A stretch of 64,000 bases of DNA. Source: Paraspadella gotoi (Eukaryota > Chaetognatha). The translations under genes were made by a program, and so were the position numbers. Below are positions 1-16,600 of this stretch, piece after piece. The notes under the pieces were generated by a model that did not search any database, was not told the DNA's origin, and was given only the letters and a program-made list of their open reading frames with translations. The DNA lies in assembly GCA_051294375.1 (NCBI GenBank), contig CM119266.1:17974087-18038086 (forward strand), written 5' to 3'. Each line of letters starts with the position of its first letter. The first letter of the stretch is position 1.

Positions 1-224
1 TAAATTAATTATTATTACATCAATAATTTATTATCGCATCAATCATTTGTATTTTTTTTTCCTAATTTTTTTATTAATTTTCTTTGATAGTAACGACTGG
101 CGAGAGCACTATACTTTTAAGATTTTTAACCTTCTATATAAGCCTTTTTTTTTTTCTTCATGCAATCCTATTTTATTTTTTCATATTTTTGTTTACCTCT
201 GTTGAAATCTCCTTCACCCTATAG

Positions 225-3200
225 AGCGGCTCGAGCCTCCCGTGCGCCCCCTTCCAAATGGATGGCGTCGAAGAGAACGAAGACGAATCGGACGTTTTGC
301 AGACGCCGGGATTTCTCGCTGGGGAATCTCGTCCAATCGGCCGGAGGTGAGTCTTGGCTTAACGGTTGTTTTCCGGCCGTTCCGAACTCTGTTATAATCG
401 ACGTTTGCAGAGAGACGATGGCCTTCGGTCAAATCTACAAAAACGATCTCCTCTCGGCTACGTGCGACGATGATGAAAGGCAGCGTCTGGCAGAATTGAA
501 GCGGCGCAACACCCTCTATCCATCCCATCTCCAATCCGCCTACGCCATGTGAGAGGGGAAGGATGCTCCGTTTGTTGCGGATGCGTCGAGAGATTACCTG
601 ACCAACTTTCTCCTCCTCGCAGAGAAACGACCTCTTGTCGTCTTAAAGTCAACGAGGCGACGCTACGTCGCGGACAGGACACGCCCACCACGTCACGAGC
701 CACTAGATCGCGAGTCTCGGCCGAGACCAAATCCGAAAAAACTCCGCCAGAGAAGAAGAAACATCCCGAACCCGTGGCCTTGGAATTCTCGCCTCCGGGT
801 AGGTAATTCTTATTAATATTCAGTTAATTTTAATCTATACAAAGGATGACGTAAACTTGTTCGTTCTAACTAGCTACCCTTACCAGTGTAGTAGTCTTTT
901 GTTTATGATTTCGCATTCTAGTATTTCCCCTCGATAGAAAGAAGTCGCTTCTTTTCTCCCCGGGTTTTTCCGATTTTTTTTAGAAATTTTTAGAAATTTA
1001 GTTTGACTGTTTGATTATTTGTGTCATTGTGACCCATGGACTTTCGTCCCGGCCTATTTCAAAAAACCATTTAATCCCAGGCCGCAAAAGCGCGCGAAAC
1101 TCCGCGGCCGGACGAAACCCGAAGCAGCCGGCCCAGCGAACGCAGAGGGCCGTGGCTCCCATGCACAAGGCTGCGGCTTTCGAAATCAGCCCGGGTCCGA
1201 GGCAGACCTCGAAACCTGCCAGGCGCGGTCTCAGAAGGCTCGGGGACAAGAACGAGAAGGTAGCCCTAGTTAAAAAATTTATATATAATTTTATGAGTAT
1301 TCTAATTGTAATTTTTTTTGACACAGGCCGTACCGAGTCCCATTGCGGAGGTGAAGCCCTTGACGACCTCCACGCAACCCGCCACAGTTACCAAAATCTT
1401 TCGTCCCTTTCGGGTCAGTTGAGTTAACTTCCACTTTATAATTTCCGTTTTCGTTGGACAAAAAAATTATCCTTCTTATATATTATTTTTTATTAGTTAC
1501 ATTTGTTTGTTTAATTTTACTAATGTACAGCTCTCCCCTCTGGCCCCTACCTACAGAGAGCGAATCCCGACGACGACATGCTGGACTTGATAAACGAGGC
1601 CGCGGGTCATCGAATAGAGGACCAGGTTTACGACAAACCGATTCCCGAACCGAAAGAGGTTAGTTCTTTAAAATTAAAGGTTCTTTTTATTTATTGGCAA
1701 CCTTTTCCATCATTTTTCCTCCCTCTTTCTTAGAGCGTTTCTAGTCCCAACTCATCCAAACGCAAGCATCCGCCTTCATCTGCCCAATTTTCCGCCCCCA
1801 CCGCTGATCCGACCCCAAGCAAGCGCACTCGAAAGGGGCCGGGTGGCGGTCTGTCGGGGACGCCGATGAAGATGCTCTCCAACCTTCGTCTCAACACCCC
1901 CAAGAAGAAGTTCTTCGGAGAGAGAAAGGCCAAGCGGTCGGAGGCGGCGAGGGCGTTGGCGAGATCGCAGGAGAGTCTTGACGGGGCGGGCGGAGAGTTT
2001 GAGACTCCCTCGACGGGAGACTCGACTTCGCAGAGCCTCGCCAGCGTCGAGGGAGAGAAGACCGGAAGAGGTACGGTTGAGGCTCTTCATTTATACTCGG
2101 TTATTTATTTATCTAATTATATAGGGGTAATTCGGAACACTGCCATATAAAATTAAACAAAAAAATTATTGGATAGATTATTTCAAAAAAAAATTTAATT
2201 ATTTTTTAGCAACATTTATTAAATAATTAGGCGGAAAAAATTATTATACTATTAATAATATAGTAAAAAATTTAAAAAGATAAATAAAAAGAATAGTGAA
2301 AACCAATATTAATTAGAAAGGAAGATGAGAACGAAATGCTGTAAATATTTTTTAAATTTTCTTTTCTTATTCTATAGCAAAGTACTGGACGTTTATTATA
2401 TTTTGATATTTACTTATGTAAAACAACCTTTCTTTCATGGTCATCCAATTTCATCTTCAGTAAAAAACTGAATATAAATATAAATTAATTACTTAAAATT
2501 ATTAAAATTAATTTACACCATTAAATTAAGAATTATCTGGGAATCCTCACGATATATAATAATTATTCAAGACAGTCAAGAATATGCTCAGGACAGTATT
2601 TTTTCTAATTGGACGAATTGTATAAAGAAAACTTGAGAATTACAAATAAAAAATAAATAAAATGCAGTGATAATTTGTTTTTCTCTCTCTTCGCCCTCTG
2701 CGAAAAGATTCAATTTTTTAGTTCGTACGAACTTCGATATCTCGATTGTTTTTATGCTGATTTTTCCTTCCGAAAATATATTCCCGATTTTATCATCGCT
2801 TCATATGTTGACCCTCGACGTTCAGTTGACCAAGTCGAACCTCAACCACCGACGAACACGCAACCGACACGATCACATTATTTTAACGCTGTATACATTA
2901 GCATTTAAATTTCATCGGCTATGGCTACCCGAGGGGAAAACAATTTTTCCAAATATATATACTATGCGAAAAATCTATTCCTAATTACCCCGCAATACCC
3001 TATACCTACCGTGTATACAAGAAATTATCTTTTTACGTGAGTTCAAATCCATACTTATTCTTTATTTAATTATTCATTTCGTTTCCAATTCCAGGATTCA
3101 GTCTCCGCCGAAAGGAGTCGTTCGCGTCGACGTCTTCGCGGACGTCGTCGTCGTCGTCTCAAGAAGACGCCGTCGCCGTGGAGAAAAAGACAAAATCGAT

Positions 3201-3231
3201 GCGTCGCTCGATCATGAACATCATTAAGTGA
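225..3231 (+). CDS. NUMA1: NuMA-like spindle protein, C-terminal exons (5' end outside window)
   Basis: NuMA anchors dynein and spindle poles and binds LGN/Pins at the cortex. Eight exons join with consistent phase: 225-346, 411-548, 623-798, 1081-1259, 1327-1413, 1557-1658, 1734-2070, 3095-3231, ending in TGA. The diagnostic stretch is in the second exon, RLAELKRRNTLYPSHLQSAY, which aligns from memory with the NuMA tail motif around RIAELQQRN and PPHLK. Two later segments, FEISPGPRQ and RLNTPKKK, resemble the repeated NITNTPKK-like tail motifs. The tail is basic and Ser/Thr/Pro-rich, as in NuMA; the long coiled coil and N-terminal domain must lie upstream of base 1. The ATG at 258 is in frame but is not taken as the start, because a good acceptor precedes the exon at 224. 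The last intron (2071-3094) holds a TIR element. Family call rests on remembered motifs, not a search. Confidence 0.68.
2124..2991. repeat. TIR element in the last NuMA intron
   Basis: The intron carries GGGGTAATTCGGAACAC at 2124 and an inverted AATTACCCC at 2983-2991. The same terminal motif bounds a 168-bp element at 46903-47070, so this is a larger family member or two single ends. No coding capacity is seen between the ends. Pairing of the two ends is inferred. Confidence 0.4.
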
Positions 3232-6413
<3,182 letters not shown>

Positions 6414-6701
6414 CAATTATGACCTGGGCTTTTGTTTTTTCCGTCGGATTGAAACTCTTTTTCTGTACTCGGTTTGATATTTAATTCACAGAAATTAGTT
6501 TACATTGTGGTATCCGGCGATCTCTCTTTTCGTACGCTACAATATACTAGTTTTTCTCAATCCATTTTTTAAACTTTCATCTATTGTAGTCGAACTTTCT
6601 TTTTTGTTGTTTTAAAATAAATTGTTGTTCAAGCGAATTTTTCGTTAACTTCCTAAACTTTCATCCAAAATTCGGCCAGAAAGAAAAATTGATAAATAAA
6701 A

Positions 6702-7334
6702 ATGCGTTTCCGTTTTTGCGGAGACTTGGACTGTCCGGATTGGGTCCTAGCCGAGATCCAGACCCTATCTCGTCTCACCTCCGTCAAGTTCAAACTCCTC
6801 GCCAGTCACGTGACTTGCTCCCTCGCCGACGACGCCGCCCTCGACGGCGAAAAGACGGCGCGCCTAACCGGCGACGCCCGATTCGATCGCGATGACGTCG
6901 AGGCCGCCGTAGCCGCTCTCCGCTTCGTCCTCAGCTCCGCCGCCAAACACGGCGTCGCAGCGGAGGAGCTCGTAGACGAAACTCAGCAGCTGGGCCTGCC
7001 GAAAGAGCACGCGGTGGCGCTTGGGAAAGTGGTGGGGGATCGAGGGGAGGCGATGAGACGACGCTTAGCGGAGAAATCGCTTAAATTGAATTCGTTGGAG
7101 AAAGTGGATTGGCGGGTGGATTACGTACTGAGTTCGAGTGTGGAGCCGGAGGCGCGAAGGCCTGAGGTTCATCTAAGGCTCGAAGTTCGCGACGCGGACT
7201 CTGCCAAGGTCACACCGCTCGGTTTTAGTCTGGACCCCGAGCAGTGTCGTCTGCTGCTGCGGGAGCTGCAGCAGGCGGAGCGGATCATGTGCGAAGTGTG
7301 CGGCGAGGCGGCGCAGGGGGAGGCGGGCCGGTAA
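6702..7334 (+). CDS. COMMD4: COMM domain-containing protein 4
   Basis: COMMD proteins form the ten-subunit ring of the Commander complex, which works with CCC and Retriever in endosomal cargo recycling. The single exon encodes 210 residues, close to the roughly 200 of vertebrate COMMD4. The N terminus MRFRFCGDLDCPDWVLAEI is nearly identical to the remembered vertebrate sequence; further matches are LSSAAKHGV, QQLGLPKEHA and WRVDYVLSSS at the start of the COMM domain (about residues 140-200), followed by HLRLEV and the leucine-rich last helix. The ATG is preceded by an A-rich context. The 3' end AQGEAGR extends slightly beyond the vertebrate end. There is no intron, which is unusual beside its multi-exon neighbours. 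Retroposition is possible, but conserved flanking order was not tested. Confidence 0.95.
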   Translation: MRFRFCGDLDCPDWVLAEIQTLSRLTSVKFKLLASHVTCSLADDAALDGEKTARLTGDARFDRDDVEAAVAALRFVLSSAAKHGVAAEELVDETQQLGLPKEHAVALGKVVGDRGEAMRRRLAEKSLKLNSLEKVDWRVDYVLSSSVEPEARRPEVHLRLEVRDADSAKVTPLGFSLDPEQCRLLLRELQQAERIMCEVCGEAAQGEAGR

Positions 7335-7670
7335 AAGAGGCACTTTATCATTTCGCGTTCTGTGATAGATTTCACTGATCAACTATTTCTTTATTTTTGG
7401 ATTTTAAATCAGAAGAATTCTGGTCATAAACTGGTAAATCACTAATTGCCCTAAATTAGTAATTGATGTTACACTAGTTCATCTGTCGCATTAGTTCACA
7501 TACCTTATCATGGTGACATCGTCATTTTTTTATCGTCGATTCGTTAACCAAATTTTTTTTCTTCCCCAGATTCGATCTATCGATCACGATTTTTCTTTTC
7601 TCATTCGATCGTCTCTCTCACTCATTATAAAAGAGAGAATTAATTAGAAACTCATTTTCTCCGTCTGACG
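7335..7670. promoter_or_regulatory. COMMD4 to KLHL spacer with TATA-like box
   Basis: This 336-bp spacer has TATAAAAG at about 7625-7632, 39-46 bp before the KLHL ATG at 7671. If used, transcription would begin near 7655 and the 5' UTR would be very short. Nothing else stands out. Confidence 0.35.
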
Positions 7671-10600
7671 ATGGATTCGGACGAAGAAGATTCTCACCCT
7701 CGCGATCGTCGCGACCGACCATCCTCCAGACGAAAACACGACGACAACGACGAAGATTTAGAAGAATCCGGCGCCGCTGTTGCCGACGGAGAAGAGGACG
7801 ATGATAGAATTGTGGAACTCGTCAGCCGACCCTCGGTGGAGCCTCCGTTGGCGGCGGCATCTAGTGAAGCCGCGGGTACATATATTTTATATTTCGGGCT
7901 TATTCCCCAACTTTAATACTTTCTCTATTTCTCTTCACCCATTCTATTTTCCCCGCCTTCATCCCCAAAAGGTTTGTCCTCTTCTCCCTTCGACCCCCTC
8001 CCTTCCTCCAGCCTCCATCCTCTCCCTAGTCTCCGCCGCTCCTTCGTCGCCGCCATCGCGGACACCTCCACCGCCAACGAAGCAGACCCGGACGAACCGC
8101 CAACGCAGCGGCGACGGCTCAACCCGAACGAATCTCGTCCGTTTGCCAGGCAGAAATCTGGACGAAGAGTTGGCTTCGCGGGATTGGCGGAGAAAAACAA
8201 CAGGTGATGATTTAAAGAAAGTGATATTAAACTTTTAAAGCAGTATTTTCCAAGTCTATCAATACTTAGAATACTCTCCATACGACAATATGCAAATGAG
8301 ATTAAGGGACTTTTTTCTTTAGACGTTCCGACCCCAACGGCGCCGGCCCTTCACGCCGCTTCGAACCCAGCCAAGCCCCCCCCGAGGCACCGGTGTTGAT
8401 CGACGTCTCCGGTTCGCCCGCCGCCTCGCGCCGCATCGAAGCCGGCGACGCGGCGGCGCAGAGCCGGCGCGATCCGCTGCCCGTCGACGCCGAACCACTC
8501 ATCGTTATCGATCAGGACGGGCCCGATCCGCCGGGCGGCAGCGGAAACGACGCTGCGGCTCCGTTGGATCTGCGGCGGGAGCTGATACGCGGTATGGGAA
8601 AAGGACCTATACTCTGTTAAGCGGAGGAAGAATTGCGGTTCTGTCGCTTCTCTAGAAGCATAGGACAAGCTTCGGTCGGCAGTAATATGCGGAAGGCCAA
8701 CGGTCCGGCCAATGTCATACACATTGTGCAACTGAGTGATAAGACAGGGTCACCTGGAAATATCAGCACGGAATATCAAAGCCTCTAATGGTCATGTAAA
8801 ATGTAATCAAATAAATGTAGTAACGAGAACTAATGAGCAACAGGAAATAACACTAAATCAAAATGAGGCACAAATCATAAGTAAATGAAAAAGTTAGAAA
8901 TCCAAATATAAATGTCTATGAGTTCATGAATCGCAGATGAACGGAGGCAGACGATCTTGAAGGATAGAAGGTATTAATGTGACCGTAACAGTAAATTAAA
9001 TTAATTAATTAATTAAATTAAATTACAGTACTCATTAACAAGTTAATAGTGTATATAATATTAACTTTTCATTAGAATTCCCAAATATGGGACAACAACC
9101 CATGTTCTTCGCTGGGAACCGTTTGCAGTCGGCGCAGCCGCCGCCGCCGCCGCAGCCGCATCGCGTGCATATCCTGCAAGACGAAATCGAGGATGACGAG
9201 GAAGAGGAAGAGGTGGAGACTGTAGAGGACAGCGCCCCGGAGGACGAGGGGGATCCCCCGCCGGGTAAGTATTGTTATGATTATCCTTAAAAATATTAAT
9301 TAATACATAAATATTGATTTATTTCGATCCCTCAAAGGCGAGGCGGACGTATCGGACGAGTACAGCGACGAGGAAGACGTCGAGTCTGATGCCGCCACCG
9401 CCGGAAGTAGTTTGTCGGAGATTCGAGAGAGATCTTTGGGGTCTTTGGCTCCGTTGGTCGGCCTTCAGTCTCGCCCACACGGGAAATCCTCTCCGTCCAT
9501 GAACGTCAGAAACTCGAACACCGCCTTGATTCCTCTCGCCGCTTCTCCTCCCGGTCCTGTTGCCGGCGTCGCCGCTGCGATCGGCGGCGGCAGCGGAGCT
9601 CCGACCGTTTCATCTCCCAATCCCGACGCCCCATCGGTCTCGGGTGCCGAAGCCCACTCGGGTCCGGAGCCCGGCGTCGATCGATCCGCGTCCGACGGCG
9701 GACGGGCGGAGTCGAACGAAGCATCCCAACGATCGAGCGAGCGGCCGACGGCGGAGGAGTCGCGATCTTTAGCTGGTTCGTTCGTTCGTTCGTTCGTTCG
9801 TTCGTTCGTTCGTTCGTTCGTTCGTTCGTTCGTTCGTTTGTCTCTGCAAGTTATACGATTTTTATATAGATTCTTCCGTTGCCAGTGTCGGCCGTGTTTC
9901 AGCCTTCGCCGCCGGAGGAGTCTTCATCGCCTGGTCGTTTCGAGGAGAAGCTCAACCACGGGAATCACTGTCCGCGGCTGCTGCAGGGTCTGCTGTCGCT
10001 GCGGCAGAGCCAAGTCCTCTGCGACTTTACTCTCGTCGCCGACGGTCAACATTTCCCGGTGCACAAGGCCGTCCTCTGCGCTTGCAGGTGATCAGGGAGT
10101 GGGGTCATTGTTCTGATTGTGATGCCGGCGGGCGCCAGCGGGCGCCGGCCGGGCTTGAGAAGCACGAGACCCTCTAACGCGTGGACCACAATGTCAGTTA
10201 ACCACACAGCGTCACGGTTGACCAATGACCATAATGATTAACACAGTATAGGATCTGTGAATATGAATGACAAGAGAACGGGGACGCCAACTAGATTAGG
10301 ACTCACACTCGAACACGAACTTTCTTATTCAATATATGTAATTATGTATAACACGATGCTCACAAGGCTGTAATAGGCTGATGGCTTTACTCAATGAGCC
10401 ACCGGGTCACGACTGAAGGTGTCATGCTTATAGGCGGGGTGAACTTATGCAATGCCCGACTACACATCCATCGTTACAGTGATTACTTTCGCGCGATGTT
10501 TACCCAAAACCTCGTCGAGTCTCGATCGGATTCAGTCGAACTTCAGGGCGTGACCTCTGCCGGCCTCCGCGTTCTCCTCGACTACGTCTACACGGGAGAG

Positions 10601-13600
10601 CTGACGGTGTCGCTCGATTCTGTCGCCGAAATCGTCGGCGCCGCCACACACTTGCAGGTGGTCGGATATTTATTTTCGTGTGGGAGACAGTGGTGAAAAG
10701 GTGGTTTTTTTTTAGATAATAATAATTTATTTTTTACTGCAGTGATTTTACGTTTATTTCACAATTATTTCTCAATTACGTTTGCTTGTAGCAGTTTGTA
10801 CCTTTAATTTAGATTTGTGTACTATTTTACAGTGAATTGTCTCGATATTCTTCGCGGAACTAAATCGCGTTGAAACTTTAATAAAAATGATTTTAAAATC
10901 ATTAAACTGAATTTAAGCCGAACGAATAAAAAGTTGCGAGAAATAAATAATAACTCGAAAATGTCCCCAAAATCCCCAAAGAATTAAAACGAGCATTTCT
11001 CTCTTTGATCATTCGATGAGGTTTTGGAAGTGGTGAAGATGTGCTCCTCCTACTTGAAGCGACATCTCGGACTGGACAACTGCGTGGACGTCCTCGCTCT
11101 CGCCGAACTCTACAGCCTCGCGAGACTTAAAGAACACGCCCTGCAATTCCTTTGCCTCCATCTGCAGGATTTCATTTCTGAAGGTGGATTGCGATACTGG
11201 ACGGTTTAAACATTTACAAGATATAAATAAGGGATAAATTTGAATTATTGGTTTCATGAAAAATGAGTTCGTTAATACCATATGTATGTGTGTTGATATT
11301 GAGTTTCCATACAGAGTGAGTCTGTCATTTCATGGACTAAAATTGGAAATAATAATAAGAATAAAAATTTTATGAATTTTTACGTTTTTTTCTGTTTTAA
11401 ATGTAGATGATAGAATTTTTGATAAAATATTTTATATTTTTGATTCATTTTTTTATGAAGAATCTGAATCTTTAATTATAATTTAAAAAAAAATTATTTT
11501 AAAAATTTATTATTTTATAAGAATATTATTACAAATATATTTTTTGTTATTCTGTTCCTGAGACAATATGAACAAAATATTTTTTATACTAGTTAATCAT
11601 ACTATCTCATATCTAAATATCCTTGTTCGATCATTCAAATAATTTTTTTGTTCTTGAGTGCTCCACTTTAATAATTAATATTACATTAATAATATACTAT
11701 GGGATTGAATAAATGAGACTGTGAGAGAGTCTTGATTGAAAACTTGCAGGGACCTGCTATGTCATTATCTTGTAAGAGTGATGGAGGCCTTAAACCACCA
11801 AAGCCTGTCCAAAGTTAGGGGCAAGATGGCTCATTTATTAAATTAATGGATAATTTTTATATTGGTTTTACCAATTTCATACAATAATAATTCATAGACG
11901 TAATGCTCCTTTTGCCCCCTTTCCCACCATCTTCCTTCGCCGCCGTCGCAGATACGGAAGAGGGCAGTGCGCAGCAGCTGCAGCGCCTGACCCACGAACA
12001 GCTGGACGTGATTCTCAAGAGCGACTCTCTTCAAGTCGAGAAAGAAGTTGAAGTTTTTCAAGTCGCCGTCAGGTGGTTAAGGTGAGTTTATAAAATAAAC
12101 TAATAAAATAATAAACTAATAAACATAAACAAGTTCGGTTCATTCAATGTTTTGCGCCGTAGTGACTTTATTTTCAAGTATATTTCCTTTTGATCACATG
12201 ATATGACATGATCTGACGTCAATATAAAACTAAGGAAGAAAAGCCGGAATTTCGATGCAGTGCATGGCATAAATACACGGGCTAAGAAAGTTTTTTTGAT
12301 TTCTTGAATTCGGCGCTAGCAGTCACTTACTGTAGATATAAAGTTTTTTCCTGTCTTAACAAATGAACTATAGTCGAATTATAAGCATTTTTAACGTAAG
12401 TGACAGAGCGACCGATCGAGTACTCTCGGCGCAACTAAAAAGATACTAATTAAAATGTTTGCAGATTCGCCTGGGATGAGCGGCGCTGCCACGCTGCGGC
12501 GCTGATGGACTGCGTCCGCTTTCCGCTGATGACTGGCGAAGAGCTCGTCGACGTCGTGGAGAAGCAAGACTTCATGAGCAGCGACGCTCAATGTCACAAA
12601 CTCATCCTCGAGGCCTATCAGTACGCCATACTTCCCTCCAGGCAGCACCTCATGCAGACCTCGAGAACGCAGGTTTCAAGAGGAGTTGGCGTGACTGCCC
12701 AAAGTGGGCGTCGCTGACAAACGCTGTAATTATGTTATTTGGCATGTTCACATTGTTTAAGGTCCGCGCTTCGCCATCTCTAGTCGTTCTCGGTGGACCG
12801 TGGGACTTCGTGCCCGTCTTTCCTTTTCCCTCCGGCTCGCGGACAAACGTTTCCAGTCGATGCGGAGTGCAGCCTCTTCAGTGGCAACAGGTGAGTCTTG
12901 CTTTGATTCCGTGAGACCACTGTGTCCTTTTGACCGTCTCAATCCTCCTTTCGCTTCCCAGGGACACGGGACCATGGTGTATAAAACCAACGGCGCTGGA
13001 ATCGCTTCTTTAGACAACTACATCTTTTTGATCGGGGGTCAAATTTCACAGGAAGATCGAAGCAAATCCGGCGCGTGTTACAGGTTGTTACCATGCTGGA
13101 TAGTAGTCGCATAATGTAGACAATAGTTACCATTCGTAAGACTTCATAAATATGTGTGCGGGTATCTCACCTTTGGGCTTTAGGGGTTTTAGACCCTAAG
13201 TGGCGCCGTCTGTCGCTCGAGCGTTTTTCCTAGTACCGTCATGTTTGCCAGCGCAGTGGGAAGTCGGTAAGACTGTAGAAATGTCGGAGACAAATTCGTG
13301 CGGACATCAAAGGACTCGAGATGAAGAACAATTTGCTACGAACATTTCAGGAAATGTTCTTTAATATAGATATAAATAATAATCGCTTTTATTTATCCTA
13401 TTTGTTACTGTTTGCATTTCAGATAAATGAGTATGGTGCTTTATAATAATAAATGATGTGTCAGAATACGGAGTTCTTGGTCAACATCTCTGTCATATTG
13501 TGTGCTTCTTATATCTCTCAGATCCATACGATAAGACTCTGGTATCTGTCGACTGCGCCGTCCGCTTGCCGCCCTGATTCATGGGCGTCGTTAGAGACTC

Positions 13601-16600
13601 CGATGCATTCTTCGCTCCCCTGAGAGTCACCTTCGCCCACTGGCGATCCTCATAAAATCACCTTCAACAATGGTGCATCGTCCTTTCCACTCTTTTGTGG
13701 AGTACACACCGTCAACAGTTCGCACGCTTTTTCTGAAGCACGCTTTGTTACCCACAAGTCTGTCGGGTCAACTCTGAGGCACTGTCGATTGGAGACTGTT
13801 AATCCATCGGCACTGCTGATTCAGCAGTCCTGCTGTTTTGATAGCCTTGTGTTCAGCTAGACTGTCAAGTTATTTGTTTCTTTTCATTTCAATATTTTTC
13901 TCCGTGGATTTCGACCGAGCCTTGTCCTGGAGCCAGATTCTACTGGCGCTTGAGACCTGGTTGGGTTTTTTGGAGTGTACTTGCTCAGTCCAACGCTTCG
14001 ACGTTGTAGAGACTGCAGGCTTCTGCGATTGCCAGTTTAAGATTGCCTGCTTAAGAAGTCGGAGGAGATTAACCCGATCAACCATCACTTCGTGTGGCAC
14101 GACTCCACTGGTCCATTTGCAAGTCCGCCTCTACCAATAGCATAGTGCTTCCCTAATACCCTCATATTCCATACACCATTTTCACTCTAAAGTTTCCGTG
14201 GAACATCCTTGCTAGTCGATTTCGCCCACTTGATATAAATTACCCTCATTCCGTCTCCCCTCCCCCCTCTTTCTAGATACGATCCTCGAACCCGCAAATG
14301 GTTGACCCTCCGCCCGATGAACCGGGCCCGCGCCTTCCTCGCCGTCGCCGTCAAAGACAAGAAGATCTTCGCCATCGGAGGTCAGGGTCGCGGATCGAGA
14401 CCCAAGTCCTCTTGCGAAGTCTACGACTCCGTCTCGGGCGAATGGAGCCCAATGGCGACTCTGCCTCACTACGCCCTACTCGCCTCCGCCTGCACTTACA
14501 GGGACACCGTCTACGTTTCCGGTTTGTTGCCGAGGGGAGGGGGAGTATAGTCGGTTGGTCTGTCAGTCATTTAACGAGAGTTGGTCATTTGATTTGCCAA
14601 GGTGGTCATCCGGACGCGGGAATTCTCAAGCTGACCGATGACAACACTTGGGAGACGATAACCAATCTTCCAGAGGCGAGATATCGACACACGATGATTG
14701 GAGCCGGGAGTTCGCTCTACATCATCGGTAATCGAAAAACTATTTCTCCCTCTCTCTCGCTTTCTTTCTTTGTCACACTCTTAAACTTTTTCTCCCATCC
14801 GCAGGAGGTCGCTCCATCAAGCACGTGGGCGGGCGACGCCAATACCCGGTCCCGAGCGCCATAGTCGCCTACAATCTGGACACGGCGGCCTGGTCCTCTT
14901 TCAGTCTGCAACAGGGTCCCTCTCTCCCACTAGACCCAGGCTCGGGCCTACCCCCTTTCGATCAGGCCAACGGGGCAAATCGGCCCAACCTCTTCTCGCA
15001 TCCGCTGCTGAAGGCTTTTAACGTCAAGAACAGGTTGGACTTTTCGGTCTAAATTTAAACCACTTAACTTGCAATGGGTCTGTTCTTGTGTAAATTGCTA
15101 CTAATTTGTAAATATGGTGCGAATTATTTTATTTTTAATTTTCAACTTAGACTCAAGGAAATTAAACTTTAAAAAAATTTAAAAAACGTAATTCTCACCT
15201 GTTTTTCCAGCCTCTATGTGGTGACGAAAGACTCGATCTATCGATCCTCGGGATTCCCCTCCGCCGCAGGTCTCAGCAAATGGAAGTTCGTCGCCTCAAA
15301 TCCTCAGACTTTCACGGCCGACATGGCTTTCTGTCTAGTCCCTTTGCCGACCACCTCCTTCGTGGTTCGTAGCTTAATTCTTTTATAAATAGAAAGAATT
15401 AAAAGATTGAAAAGTATTTCATTATGTTACATCAATTAATTAATTAATTAATATTAATTTTTTTATTCGTGTCAAAATTATTTTCCACTTTATCTCGCCT
15501 CTCATTCAAAAAACAATCTCGATCACAAAATTAATTAATTACAAATAATTAATAATTAATTAATTACTTATTAATAATTAATTAATACAGCTTGAATTTA
15601 CATTTAATATAAAAATTAAAAAAGCATAATCAAATAGTGAAATAGATTTGTTTTTTCAATTTTAACTCGTTTCCACTTGGACGATTCCATCGAAACTTTA
15701 TTTCCTGCTTTATTTTCACATACTTTCCTACCCACATTGAAAATTTCAAGTCAATCGCCCAATTCACTCATGAGTAATTGGCGTTCAAATAGTGAAATAT
15801 ATTTTTTTTTGTTTTTCCCATTTTAACTCATTTCCACTCATCCATCAAATCACGAGTAATTGGTGTTTTTTGCTAAGTAAGGTGGGACGGACAGACGGAC
15901 GGACATCATTTCTTTTGCATAATTTATCATAATTCGATGTTCTGATATGATTTAAGTGAATGCCCGACAAGATTGGGGGGGCGGACCGACTAAGTGAATT
16001 ATAGTGAATTATAGAAATATAAAGAAGGAATCTGCTGTAAGCAGATCCGGCTTTAAAAAAAAAATCAAAATTTTTTCGGGATAAATTTTTATGTCATCGT
16101 CGGTGGTAAAAAGACTACAACAGAGTAAAAATTGACGAAAATTTGACTAAGGTTGTGGGGGAAAGCGGGGGAGATTATTCTCCAGTTCTTTGTATACGAT
16201 TTTTCTCTATTGCAAGATAATATGGTCTAATTCCAAAAGTACTTATGATTTTACAACTAAACGTGATAAGCGTTGAGTAAAAGTTATGCATGTCACTCAT
16301 TTAGTACTCACCCACTCTGAGGGAATTTCCTTTCCTCTCCAGGAGAATGCCAACGCTGCCTCTTCCGGCTCAAACTCGACGCCTACCTCTCTGTTCGGGG
16401 CGGCGGCGGCTCTCGTCTTCGGCCCCAATGGCCGCGTCCCTGGTGGGGTCAGGCAGCACCTCCGCAACCAAGTCGGCAACGAGGGTGAGTTAATGGCGGC
16501 GATGTGACGGAGAAGGAGGATCGTCAATCTCTTTCGCTCGGATTTTCACGCAGGTCATCGACGGGGCAACGCACGAGGACCTGATGGACACGACGAAGAG

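Noticed and set aside
13870-14140. Possible retroelement protein in the KLHL intron (both strands open)
   Set aside because: No reverse transcriptase, integrase or protease motif could be identified.
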